The translations under genes and the position numbers were made by a program. The notes under the pieces are model-generated. The model did not search any database, was not told the origin of the DNA, and was given only the letters and a program-made list of their open reading frames with translations. From assembly GCA_020632995.1 (NCBI GenBank), contig JACKEN010000013.1, forward strand, positions 62,001-126,000: DNA of 64,000 nt, read 5' to 3'. Position 1 is the first letter of the stretch, and the number at the start of each line of letters is the position of its first letter. Shown one piece after another: positions 46,022 through 53,893 of the stretch. The stretch is from Deltaproteobacteria bacterium. Lineage in GTDB: Bacteria > Myxococcota > Kuafuiibacteriia > Kuafuiibacteriales > Kuafuiibacteriaceae.

Positions 46022-47904
46022 GCGACCCTCCGGTCGAGGCTCGCAAGCTTGTCTTCGAACCAATCGAGCATGCGCTCCGCGTTGCTACCCTCGTCACCGA
46101 GTTCCAGTTCGAGCTGGCGCAGCGCGACCGTTCTGGCTCTGTCGGCGACGTGTTCGACTCGTGCGACGAGATCCGCCTCGACGAGCTCGATCCACTGAAT
46201 GAATACGGATCTGAGCTCTCTCAAGACGAGGTGGCGCACGATGGGGGCCTCAGCAGCACCGTCCGCGAGGTGGGCGAGCGCCCAAACACTGTCGGGCCGA
46301 CCCACGAGGAGCGAGCGCTGGTAATGCGGACTGGTCTCTGGATCAGACAGCCGTGCACGCAAGGCCCGGATGCCGCGATAGAACTCGTAGAGGTTGACGG
46401 CGTCGAAGGCTGCGGTTGTTTCCGCTGGTACGTCGCCGTCACCGTCGCCTTCCCCGGGGCCGCTCCCTCCGCCGAGGTCCCAGCTCGGCGCGCGTCCACG
46501 CCAGCTCTCGAGGATCTGGGTGGCGTCCAACGGCTTGCCGTAGACCCGCGTGCTATGATCAAGGTTCAGCTCGACGACTTGCCCCTCCCAGGTCTGATTC
46601 CCCCCGTTCGACTCGTAGCGGACGCAGAACTTAGCGCCCGGCTCTGGGGGCCCTCCGGAGAGCTCACCGCGGCCCTCCTCGATGGCGTACACGGAACCGC
46701 TCGGAAGCACGAGGTCGAAGTGGCGCTGACCTGGACCTGGGTCGAGCCACCACCGCCACGAGCGGGTCCGCCAATCGAACGCAACTACGATGGATATGGG
46801 GCTCGGCTCGGGGGCGCCCTCCTCGGCTTCCGCCTCCGTGCAGAGTTCCGATTCCTCCGCGAGAGATCCCCCGCCGAGCCACTCCGGATCCGCCTCGAAT
46901 ACCAACATCGCCTCCACGTTGCCGCGCTCGCCAGAAAGCCCAGCACGTGTGAAGTTGCAGCTCCCGACTGCGGTGAGCACCGTTCTTCCGAGCTGGAGCC
47001 AATACGCCTTCATGTGGCGGAAGCGAGCTCCATCATCGCCGGACTGTCGGTGGATCTGCGCGCGACCTCCCAGGCCCTGGGCCTGCTCCTTCGACAGACC
47101 GAGCCCATTACCATCTATCCGCATTGATGGGAGAAGGTAGGTGTCGGCGGCGTCGAAGGCGTCGACGAGCTCGCCTACGTCGCTCCAGTACGGGCTGTAT
47201 GCCCACAACTCTCTCGGACGACGCTTGTGTCCCTGCCTGAGGAACGTCGGAAGGCCCTCGGTGTTCACCACCGAGGAGTAGAGCTCCGCGTAGAGGGTTC
47301 CCGACCAAGGAGACTCAGCATCATCGGGCAGCCGCCGTCGATCTGGCATCCGCGCCAGGATGTTGCGGGCTCGGACTACCGCGTCGTTCCGACCCAACTT
47401 CTCCCCCAGGGGGGCATAGCTCTGGAGCCATCCGAGCAACCTGTCCAATGCGCTCCATGTCTGCTGCTGCCGGGTGTGAATCCAGGTCTCGCCGAAGGAC
47501 TCCACGTTGCGCCCCCAGCCCGACAGCGTGAGGTTGGCGGACGACACCGCGAGGTACACCCAAGAGGCGCCTTCGGCGTCATTGCCTGCGATCACCACGA
47601 TCTTGGGATGGAACAGCCGCCCTCGGAGTGGGACAGGCCGTGCGACGTAGCGGTATCGACCCGACAACTTCGGAGGAACCGTCGGGTCATAGAAGATGCT
47701 GCAGGAGGTCGTACCAAGGCGTTGATGGAGCTCAGCGGCGCGAGCCGGAGCGGTCTCTGCGTCGACGCCGAGCGTGATCGGGAGGGCCTGCTCTTCCAGG
47801 AATGCGCCGTGCAGGTTGAACGTCGTCAACACCACCGCGTCCTTGTCCTTGAAGTAGGCGGATGCCCGGGCGACGCGCTCTCGAATCGTGCGAAGCTCCG
47901 TCAT
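46018..47904 (-). CDS. PLD-superfamily nuclease-like protein
   Basis: The 628-residue protein has two PLD-type half sites. The first is FHPKIVV (about H99, K101) with SSANLT (121-126). The second is HMKAYWL (about H297, K299) with GSCNFT (314-319). The Asp of the classic HKD motif is missing at both, but the His/Lys/Asn set that forms the active site is present in both halves. Such enzymes cut DNA or phospholipids. It is coupled by ATGA overlaps to the upstream unknown gene and the downstream helicase, so the three products are made together. Residues 420-628 are of unknown fold. Confidence 0.85.
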   Translation of the reverse strand: MTELRTIRERVARASAYFKDKDAVVLTTFNLHGAFLEEQALPITLGVDAETAPARAAELHQRLGTTSCSIFYDPTVPPKLSGRYRYVARPVPLRGRLFHPKIVVIAGNDAEGASWVYLAVSSANLTLSGWGRNVESFGETWIHTRQQQTWSALDRLLGWLQSYAPLGEKLGRNDAVVRARNILARMPDRRRLPDDAESPWSGTLYAELYSSVVNTEGLPTFLRQGHKRRPRELWAYSPYWSDVGELVDAFDAADTYLLPSMRIDGNGLGLSKEQAQGLGGRAQIHRQSGDDGARFRHMKAYWLQLGRTVLTAVGSCNFTRAGLSGERGNVEAMLVFEADPEWLGGGSLAEESELCTEAEAEEGAPEPSPISIVVAFDWRTRSWRWWLDPGPGQRHFDLVLPSGSVYAIEEGRGELSGGPPEPGAKFCVRYESNGGNQTWEGQVVELNLDHSTRVYGKPLDATQILESWRGRAPSWDLGGGSGPGEGDGDGDVPAETTAAFDAVNLYEFYRGIRALRARLSDPETSPHYQRSLLVGRPDSVWALAHLADGAAEAPIVRHLVLRELRSVFIQWIELVEADLVARVEHVADRARTVALRQLELELGDEGSNAERMLDWFEDKLASLDRRVA

Positions 47905-49130
47905 CCCAAGGCCTCCTCGAGTTGGCTTGCGATGCTTTGAAGAGGACGGAGGTAGTAGTCGTTTCGCCACGCCACGCCGACTTCGAAATCCTCGTTGGCT
48001 GGCACCTCGAGGTCGACGTTGCTACAGAGGACGCCGCCTTCGAGGTGGATCCACGCTGAACGCCCTCTTGCCGTGCTCACCTCCTCGTGCAGGTAGAGCA
48101 CGGACTCGAGGAGAGCGAGTTTGCTAGACGTATCGAGGCGTAGTTCAAGGAGCGACTTGCGGTGAGATGCAGTAGCGCCTTGGTAGGTGCCCGAACGGGC
48201 GAAGTCGGACTTCGCTCGTTCGAGTTCGGCGAGGTTGATTGGAAGCCGAGATGCGACATCGCTGAGACGTCTTCCACGTTGGGTGCACAGCCACTCGAAT
48301 ACCGCCTCTACGACCGACAGGAGGTTCTCACAGCGTATCGCCTCCTCGAGGATCTCACCGTGTTGGTCGAGCTTCTTGGCTGCCTTCGTCATGAACGGGC
48401 GATGGTCGAGCTTCTTCGCCTTGGTGAGCCGTTTGGCGAGCCTTCGGTTCAAGTCGTGACCCTCGATGAGTCTTCTTCGAAGATGCGCGGCGAGCGGGAC
48501 GATGTCGAATGTCTCGCGGATGGCTCGTGCCGCTGGGTTGTTTGCGCGCGGCTCGATAGCCGAGGTCGCGTTGTCCATTGCGCTGGCGATCCAGGCGAAC
48601 AGGCGCTGCTCAGCTGATGGCCCGAACCGGGTTGTCTGGCGGCAGGCTTCGAGGGTCTCCGACGACAGCGTCGTGAGGTCCTCCTCGAGCAGGCCTGCTC
48701 GGCCGGCGGCCCCCCTATAGAGCCCCCAGATACCGTTCGTCTTCTGGGCTCCCAAGAGGTGCCAGCTCAGATCCTGTAGCGAGATCCTGGGTGCTTCGTG
48801 GCGACGAGCCCGGGCCCGCCGACCGCCCGGAAGGGGCCAGTCGTCGTCGGAGTTGAACATGACGATTCGCGCGAAGGCTTGCTCCACGAGTATGAAGAAC
48901 TCCGAAACGCGCCCGGCATGCTCGGGGTGCTCTCGCAGGTATGGCTGCCAGAGCCGAAGCGCTTCAACCAGCAATTGGAAGCCACGGACTTCGGTGGTCT
49001 GCTCGGTGAGGTGCGGGACCATCGACCGGGCCCTCGCCGACCATACGGCCAGGAAGCCCATCGCGTCGGCGCGACGAGCAACACCCAGGAGCTCGTCGTC
49101 CTTCTCTGAGAGCATCAACGGCTGTGCCAT
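47901..49130 (-). CDS. Unknown protein, first gene of helicase/PLD cassette
   Basis: The 409-residue protein is not recognised. It is mostly helical and acidic/basic mixed, with no transmembrane segment, signal peptide or Cys cluster. Notable local sequence includes HLLGAQKTNGIWGLYRGAAG (about 130-150), a very basic region around LAKRLTKAKKLDHRPFMTKA and a C-terminal strand-rich end (DFEVGVAWRNDYYLRPL). The ATG at 49130 is chosen; a TTG at 49142 and an ATG at 49115 are alternatives and none has a strong ribosome site. Its stop overlaps the PLD start (ATGA). G+C is low for the window. Confidence 0.75.
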   Translation of the reverse strand: MAQPLMLSEKDDELLGVARRADAMGFLAVWSARARSMVPHLTEQTTEVRGFQLLVEALRLWQPYLREHPEHAGRVSEFFILVEQAFARIVMFNSDDDWPLPGGRRARARRHEAPRISLQDLSWHLLGAQKTNGIWGLYRGAAGRAGLLEEDLTTLSSETLEACRQTTRFGPSAEQRLFAWIASAMDNATSAIEPRANNPAARAIRETFDIVPLAAHLRRRLIEGHDLNRRLAKRLTKAKKLDHRPFMTKAAKKLDQHGEILEEAIRCENLLSVVEAVFEWLCTQRGRRLSDVASRLPINLAELERAKSDFARSGTYQGATASHRKSLLELRLDTSSKLALLESVLYLHEEVSTARGRSAWIHLEGGVLCSNVDLEVPANEDFEVGVAWRNDYYLRPLQSIASQLEEALG

Positions 49131-49344
49131 TGCGGAGGACAAGGGCGCCCAGACTGCGATGACACCAGACTCCTCGCAAGCCCGACGGACCTTGCATCTT
49201 GGCGGGCCGATCTCCTGCCGCGGCTCGCCTAGGCTCTCGGGGGCAAAGGGAAGAATCTCGCACCGCGTTGGAGAGACACTCCCGCGAAGCTGATTCGAGG
49301 TAGGTGTGAACGTGCGCTCTAGGATACCTGCGCGCGAGGCGCGG

Positions 49345-51207
49345 TCAGTTGGGGTCGCAGGGCCCGTCGCAGGGGTGCACGACCTCGCCGCCGGGCCGAA
49401 GGAATGCGTCGATCTGGTCGAGGGCGGTGCCTTGCTCGAGCACCGCTGTGTGGACGTCGTTGGGGGGCGGGGCGAGGTCGGCGGTGTCGTACACGTCCTC
49501 GGGGATCCCGAAGTCGAAGAGGGTGAGGGCGGAGCGGGCGGGTGAGGTCGTCGTCTCGAGGCCCCACGGGGTCGAGGGCGTGGGCTCGAGCACCGGCAGG
49601 CCGAGCTGGCGTGCCACGAGGAAGGTGCCGAGGTTGGGCACCGAGACGTCCCCGAGGCCGGCTTGCAACAGGACCTGCACGTCGTCTCGGGCCCCGAGGC
49701 GATCGGCCCAGGAGACGGAGTCGACGCGGTCGAAGTGGCCCTGCTGGAGGGCGGCGAACTTCTGTTGGTCGAGGGGATCGGGGAGGGGCTCGCCCAGGAA
49801 CAGCAGGAGGGCGGAGAAGGGCTGGGCCCGGAACATCATCTGGGTGTAGGCGCCCCCGCCGACGTTGAGCACCACGCGGGCGAGGTCTGGGCTGATCGCG
49901 GCGAGGGTCGCGCCGTGGATCGAGCCTGCGCTCGTGCCGAGGAAGTAGACCTCGCTCGGCTGGTAGAGCGGCGCGCCGGTGACCGGGTCGCGCAGGGCGC
50001 CCTGCGTCGAGAGCGAGGTGTGGACCGCACGCACGAGTACCATCCGCTCCACGATCGCCTGCATGAGCCGGTCCGTCAGGCCGGGCAGGTCGCGCGGGTG
50101 GGTGGTGAGCACGTCCGCGACGACCCCGAGGTCGGGGGTCGAGAGGCCCCGCCAATCCATCGAGAAGAGGACGGCGGAGGATCTGGTCGCGACGGCGGTG
50201 ATGCGCGGCCGATCGATGTCGTCACGGCTGCCGAAGAAGCCGTGGCCGTGCACGATTGCTCGCCCGGGGGCGTTGGCGCCGCGCAGGTTGGCCGGCACGA
50301 GGGCGGTGAAGCGGGCCTCGCGGGTGCCGGTGCGCGTCGGCGCGCCGTCCGACCCGCGGGCGAGCTCGGCGTCGGGCGCCTCGCTGTCGAGGAAGAGGGG
50401 TACGGTGATGAGGCCGTCGATGCGGCGCCACACCTCGCCCTCGCTCTCTTCACGCACCCGGGTGATCTCGACCGTCGGGGGCCGGGCGTCGAGCCACTCG
50501 AGGGTCGCGTCCCGCATCGCGAGGAGGTCGCGGTGGGCGCTGGCCTCGGTGGCGGTAGTGAAGGTGAAGGCCAGCTGCAGGTCATCCTGCGCGAGGCCGA
50601 GCGCGCGCAGGGGCCCCAGCACCGATGCGTCGAAGGCCTCGTCGTCGAGCGCGCGCTGCATGCCGTCGGGGCGCCGGATCGGCTCGCCGGAAGGGCTGCG
50701 CAGGTTCGACAGGGCGACGACGTAGCGGCGCCCCCAGGCGAGGGGGCGCAGGGGGTGCAGGACGAGCGCGCGGCGGGCGTCGTCTTCGGCGCGGGGGTCG
50801 ACGTCGACGAAGTGGGGCACGAGCGCCCCCGTCTCGACGTCGACGATCAGGGTCGGGGCGCTCGCGGTCGTGGAGCGGTCGGGGTCGTCACGGATGTGCG
50901 GCAGGCCGGTGGGGTCCACCGGCTCGGGGAAGACCGCGGTGATGACCCCGAAGGGCGAGAACCCGTCTCGGCGCTCGAGGTCGGTGGGCACCGCGCTGTC
51001 CCCGGCGACGGTCCTGAGGGTGGCCGCGCCCTGGATGCTCAGCCGCGGCCCTTCGGCGCTCTCGTGCCGGAAGAAGTCGGAGGGGTAGGGCAACAGGCAG
51101 TCGTGCCCGTCGAGCAGCGGTTGGCAGCCCTCGGGGAGGTCGACCGGCGGCTCGCCACAGGCCGTGAGGGCCGCCGTTGCCAACAGGAGCAGGTGCGCGC
51201 GTGCCAC
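49345..51207 (-). CDS. Lipoprotein with alpha/beta-hydrolase (esterase/lipase-like) domain
   Basis: The 620-residue protein starts at a GTG and has a lipobox (LATAALTACGEPP). The N-terminal half is beta-rich and includes FFRHESAEGPRLS and RALVLHPLRPLAWGRRYVVA. The C-terminal half looks like an alpha/beta hydrolase: GRAIVHGHGFFGSRDD (possible oxyanion region), then VYFLGTSAGSIHGATLA with the nucleophile elbow G-T-S-A-G. A His candidate near the C-terminus is in PPNDVHTAVLEQG. It is probably a cell-surface esterase. Substrate unknown. A TetR-like operator lies 37-67 bp before its start. Confidence 0.78.
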   Translation of the reverse strand: MARAHLLLLATAALTACGEPPVDLPEGCQPLLDGHDCLLPYPSDFFRHESAEGPRLSIQGAATLRTVAGDSAVPTDLERRDGFSPFGVITAVFPEPVDPTGLPHIRDDPDRSTTASAPTLIVDVETGALVPHFVDVDPRAEDDARRALVLHPLRPLAWGRRYVVALSNLRSPSGEPIRRPDGMQRALDDEAFDASVLGPLRALGLAQDDLQLAFTFTTATEASAHRDLLAMRDATLEWLDARPPTVEITRVREESEGEVWRRIDGLITVPLFLDSEAPDAELARGSDGAPTRTGTREARFTALVPANLRGANAPGRAIVHGHGFFGSRDDIDRPRITAVATRSSAVLFSMDWRGLSTPDLGVVADVLTTHPRDLPGLTDRLMQAIVERMVLVRAVHTSLSTQGALRDPVTGAPLYQPSEVYFLGTSAGSIHGATLAAISPDLARVVLNVGGGAYTQMMFRAQPFSALLLFLGEPLPDPLDQQKFAALQQGHFDRVDSVSWADRLGARDDVQVLLQAGLGDVSVPNLGTFLVARQLGLPVLEPTPSTPWGLETTTSPARSALTLFDFGIPEDVYDTADLAPPPNDVHTAVLEQGTALDQIDAFLRPGGEVVHPCDGPCDPN

Positions 51208-51243
51208 CGGGGGAGTTCAGCGCGTGGGGCGCGCGAGTGGAAT

Positions 51244-51274
51244 CCGCTGTTTGACCGAGCGGTCAAAACAGCGG
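51244..51274. promoter_or_regulatory. TetR-type inverted repeat, TTTGACCG-AG-CGGTCAAA core
   Basis: The core TTTGACCG (51250-51257) and CGGTCAAA (51260-51267) are perfectly complementary around AG. The outer CCGCTG and CAGCGG arms extend the match with one unpaired base. This core is typical of TetR-family operators. No TetR gene is present in the window. No T-run follows, so it is less likely to be a terminator for the small lipoprotein gene. Confidence 0.65.
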
Positions 51275-51288
51275 GGGTGGCCGAGGAC

Positions 51289-51302
51289 GCAAGACGGGTT
51301 GC
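51289..51302. repeat. Dispersed palindrome copy, intergenic
   Basis: GCAAGACGGGTTGC, one arm mismatch from GCAAG-N4-CTTGC, 14 bp from the TetR-like repeat. Confidence 0.6.
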
Positions 51303-51381
51303 AACCGGGGGGCCGACGGCGGCCGCAGGGGTGACGCCGGTGGCTTCGCCGTCACCGTTTCGTCTCCGCCGCGCTCCTGCT

Positions 51382-51639
51382 TCAGCCGCAGTACAGCTCC
51401 ATGTCCGTACACGTGCTGTGCTCACGCAGGCAGTCCACGTAGCTGTTCCGCCAGTCGCCCTCGGCGCGACAGTCCACGATGCAGACTTCGTACGTGTACC
51501 AGTCGTCGGCGCCGACGCAGGCGTCCCAGAGCTGGCAGGCCTCATCGCAGAGCTCGGGGGAGGAGCTCTCACCGCACCCGAAGACGCCCAGGAGGGCCAG
51601 CAGCGCCGCCCATCCCCAGGCATTGACCTTCCTCTTCAT
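51382..51639 (-). CDS. Small Cys-rich lipoprotein
   Basis: The 85-residue product has a lipoprotein signal (AALLALLGVFGCGESSS). The mature part of about 60 residues has seven Cys beyond the lipobox (CDEACQLWDACVG ... CIVDCRAEGD ... CLREHSTC ... YCG), which suggests a small disulfide-bonded fold. No family is recognised. The ATG at 51639 is chosen over an upstream TTG. It is divergent from tmk. Confidence 0.7.
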   Translation of the reverse strand: MKRKVNAWGWAALLALLGVFGCGESSSPELCDEACQLWDACVGADDWYTYEVCIVDCRAEGDWRNSYVDCLREHSTCTDMELYCG

Positions 51640-51794
51640 GGGGTAGGTTTCACGCAAGCCACGTGCTCGCGCACTACGCTGGGGTTTCGCAGGAGCGCGC
51701 CGCAGACGGTGACCATCGCGGCGTGTGGGCGTGGCCGGCTGTGCGTCGGTTCTCCGGTCGACTTTGGCCGCTTCGCCCCGTACGGTTCCGCCCC

Positions 51795-52394
51795 GTGACG
51801 CGCGGCGTGCTCATCGTGCTCGAGGGGATCGACGGCTCCGGGAAGACCACCCTCTCCAAGAACCTGGCCGCGGCCATAGCGGCAACGGGGCGCGAGGTGG
51901 TGCTGACCCGCGAGCCCACCGACGGGCCCTACGGCCGTCAGATCCGGGCCATCGCGGCCCAGGGCCGAGACGGCGTCACAGCCGAAGAGGAGCTGGCCTT
52001 GTTCATGGCGGACCGCAAGGAGCACGTGGCGCAGGTTGTCTTGCCGGCCCTGGAGCGGGGCGCGGTGGTGGTGCAGGACCGCAGCTACTTCTCCACCGTG
52101 GCCTACCAGGGCGAGCGGGGCCTCGACCGGGCGGAGCTGCTCGCGATGGGCGAGCAGGTCGCGCCCCGGCCTGACGTCCTGTTGGTGGTGGACCTGCCGG
52201 CGGAGGACGCGGTGGCCCGCATCCACGCCGCCCGCGACCACGGGCAGGACGACTTCGAGCAGGTGGACGCCCTCGCGCGCATCCGCCAGGTCTTCCTCGG
52301 CTTCGCGGGGGCCCAGGTGGTGGACGCGCGAGGCACCCCGGCCGAGACCCTGGCCCTGGCCCTGGCCCTGGTGCGGCCCGCCCTGGGCGAGTGA
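51795..52394 (+). CDS. tmk: Thymidylate kinase
   Basis: The 199-residue enzyme phosphorylates dTMP to dTDP. Its P-loop is LEGIDGSGKTTL, followed by VVLTREPTDGPYGRQIR (dTMP-binding DR-like region) and LFMADRKEHV. The catalytic DRSYFSTVAYQG fits bacterial enzymes. The lid has AARDHGQDDFEQ. The GTG at 51795 is chosen because residues from VTRGVLIVLEG on match the family's N-terminus; the upstream open frame does not. A palindrome variant sits at 52031-52044 and adds GTT and TTG codons. Confidence 0.96.
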   Translation: MTRGVLIVLEGIDGSGKTTLSKNLAAAIAATGREVVLTREPTDGPYGRQIRAIAAQGRDGVTAEEELALFMADRKEHVAQVVLPALERGAVVVQDRSYFSTVAYQGERGLDRAELLAMGEQVAPRPDVLLVVDLPAEDAVARIHAARDHGQDDFEQVDALARIRQVFLGFAGAQVVDARGTPAETLALALALVRPALGE

Positions 52395-52398
52395 GGCC

Positions 52399-53412
52399 GT
52401 GTCCCGCCGCATCGCCAGCAAGACGTTTCGCCTGCAGTACCTGGTGAGCCTCGAGTTCGGGGTGCCACCGCAGGAAGACCTGCAATCTCGAGACCTCGAG
52501 GATCCCGACGCCACCGTGCCCGACGCCACGGTCTACGCACACCTGGAGGCGGTGGCGCAGCACCTGGGGGAGCGCACGGGCGCCTTCGTGGTGGCGTTGG
52601 CGCGCCAGCACCGCATCACCAGCGTGGGGCTGCCGGGGTTCGCGATGCGCACCGCGCCGACCCTCCGCCAGGGGCTGACCAGCCTGCTGCGCTATCAGCA
52701 CCTCACCAACACCCTGGCGCGCTTCGACCTCCTCGAGCATGACGCGATGGTGGTGTGGTCCGAGGAGCGCTTCGGGTCACCGCGGCCGGGGCACCTGCTG
52801 GCCACCGAGGTGGCGCTCCTGTCGGCGGTGCACATCGCGCGCGAGCTGGTGGGTGAGGCGCTCGTGCCCAGCCGGGCCGAGATCCGGCGCGCCGCCGTCC
52901 CGAAGGCGTACACCGACTTCCTCGGCTGCCCGGTGGGCGCGTCCGCGCCCCGGGGGACGCTGACCTTCCCCAGGTCCTGGCTCGAGCGCGCCATCCCGAG
53001 CGCCGACGAGGACATGAGCAGCTTCTTTCACGCCGAGCTGGAGCGGCGCCGCCAGACCACCGAGGCCCGCGCGCAGGTGGTGGCTGACCTCCGCGGGTAC
53101 CTCGGCCCCCACCTCATGCGCGGGGCGCCCTCGCTGAGCGCCGCAGGGGCCGCCCTCGGGATCTCGGCCCGAACCCTGCAACGTCGATTGCAAGAGGAGG
53201 CGACAACCTTCGCGGAGGTGGTGGACGGGGTCCGCCGGGACCTCGCCGCCGCCTACCTCCAGAACGCCGAGTACACCGCGGCGGAGGTGGCCTTCATGCT
53301 CGGTTATGCCGAGGCGAGCTCCTTCCACCGCGCGTTCCGGCGCTGGACCGGCACCACCCCCGAGGCGTTCAGAAGCGGAGGCGATCGATCCGCAGGCGAA
53401 CCTGCAGGCTGA
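52399..53412 (+). CDS. AraC-family transcriptional regulator
   Basis: The 337-residue protein has an N-terminal arabinose-binding-like or OruR-type ligand domain (about 1-200, TVYAHLEAVAQHLGERTGAF). The C-terminal AraC domain has two helix-turn-helix units: SLSAAGAALGISARTLQRRL and EYTAAEVAFMLGYAEASSFH, then RAFRRWTGTTPEAFR. It starts at a GTG 4 bp after the tmk stop. Its C-terminus overlaps the convergent barrel-like gene by 44 bp. Two palindrome copies lie in it (52470-52483 and 53178-53191), the second forcing five non-preferred codons in a row. Confidence 0.92.
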   Translation: MSRRIASKTFRLQYLVSLEFGVPPQEDLQSRDLEDPDATVPDATVYAHLEAVAQHLGERTGAFVVALARQHRITSVGLPGFAMRTAPTLRQGLTSLLRYQHLTNTLARFDLLEHDAMVVWSEERFGSPRPGHLLATEVALLSAVHIARELVGEALVPSRAEIRRAAVPKAYTDFLGCPVGASAPRGTLTFPRSWLERAIPSADEDMSSFFHAELERRRQTTEARAQVVADLRGYLGPHLMRGAPSLSAAGAALGISARTLQRRLQEEATTFAEVVDGVRRDLAAAYLQNAEYTAAEVAFMLGYAEASSFHRAFRRWTGTTPEAFRSGGDRSAGEPAG

Positions 53413-53893
53413 GCAGCTCCAGCCCGAGGGCCGCCCCGTGGCGGCGCACCCCGCCGAACACGTCCTCCTCGTGGTGGGCGAGCGGCACCTGCACCCGTGG
53501 GGCCCACAGGACCTCGACCGGGCCCAGCGTCAGCCCCACCGGGAGGCTGAGGTGGGCCGAGGAGAGGGCGGGGTCCGAGAGGTTGAGGGTCAGGCCGGCC
53601 CCGACGCCGCCGAAGACCCCGAACCAGCCCCGCTGCCACCGGGCTCGAAGGCCCTGGTCGAGCTGCAAGGGGACTTGCCCCTGATCGAAGACGAGGCCCA
53701 CCGCGAGGGTGCTGAGGCCCTCGAGGGCGCCGTCGGCGAGCGGGTACTCGAGCCCCAGCGCGAGGCTGGAGGTCAACAGGCGCCGGGTCTCGTGCGCCCC
53801 CGTCACCTCCAGCCGCTCGGTGGCCTGCCCGAGGCCGAGCCCCACGCTCGGGGTGGCCGCGCAGAAGAGTGAGAGGAGCGTCGCCGCCATCAT
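53369..53893 (-). CDS. Small outer-membrane beta-barrel-like protein
   Basis: The 174-residue protein begins with MMAATLLSLFCAATPSVGLG, a signal-peptide-like segment. It continues with alternating strands such as SSLALGLEYPLADGAL, STLAVGLVFDQG and VFGGVGAGLTLNLSDP, ending in LQVRLRIDRLRF; the terminal Phe is typical of outer-membrane barrels. Function unknown. The start overlaps the stop of the upstream nitroreductase-like gene (ATGA). It overlaps the convergent AraC gene at its 3' end, so antisense transcription there is expected. Confidence 0.65.
   Translation of the reverse strand: MMAATLLSLFCAATPSVGLGLGQATERLEVTGAHETRRLLTSSLALGLEYPLADGALEGLSTLAVGLVFDQGQVPLQLDQGLRARWQRGWFGVFGGVGAGLTLNLSDPALSSAHLSLPVGLTLGPVEVLWAPRVQVPLAHHEEDVFGGVRRHGAALGLELLSLQVRLRIDRLRF
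53665..53678. repeat. Perfect dispersed palindrome GCAAG-GGGA-CTTGC
   Basis: In the barrel-like gene (minus strand reads CAA GTC CCC TTG). Confidence 0.75.

Larger units (their letters stand above)
51208..51381. promoter_or_regulatory. Promoter region of the esterase-like lipoprotein, with operator
   Basis: 174 bp between two minus-strand genes. It contains the inverted repeat at 51244-51274 and a dispersed palindrome copy at 51289-51302. No open frame with good codon usage was seen. Confidence 0.5.

Noticed and set aside
42398..49130. DISARM, Dpd or Mokosh assignment for the helicase/PLD cassette
   Set aside because: No methyltransferase, DrmA/DrmB, DpdA or Mokosh-type SF1 helicase is present, and the PLD protein is much longer than DrmC. 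The shared parts are not enough for a name.
42339..49344. Attachment-site direct repeats flanking the island
   Set aside because: Comparison of 42339-42400 with 49143-49344 by eye showed no convincing direct repeat, and there is no integrase or tRNA gene next to it.
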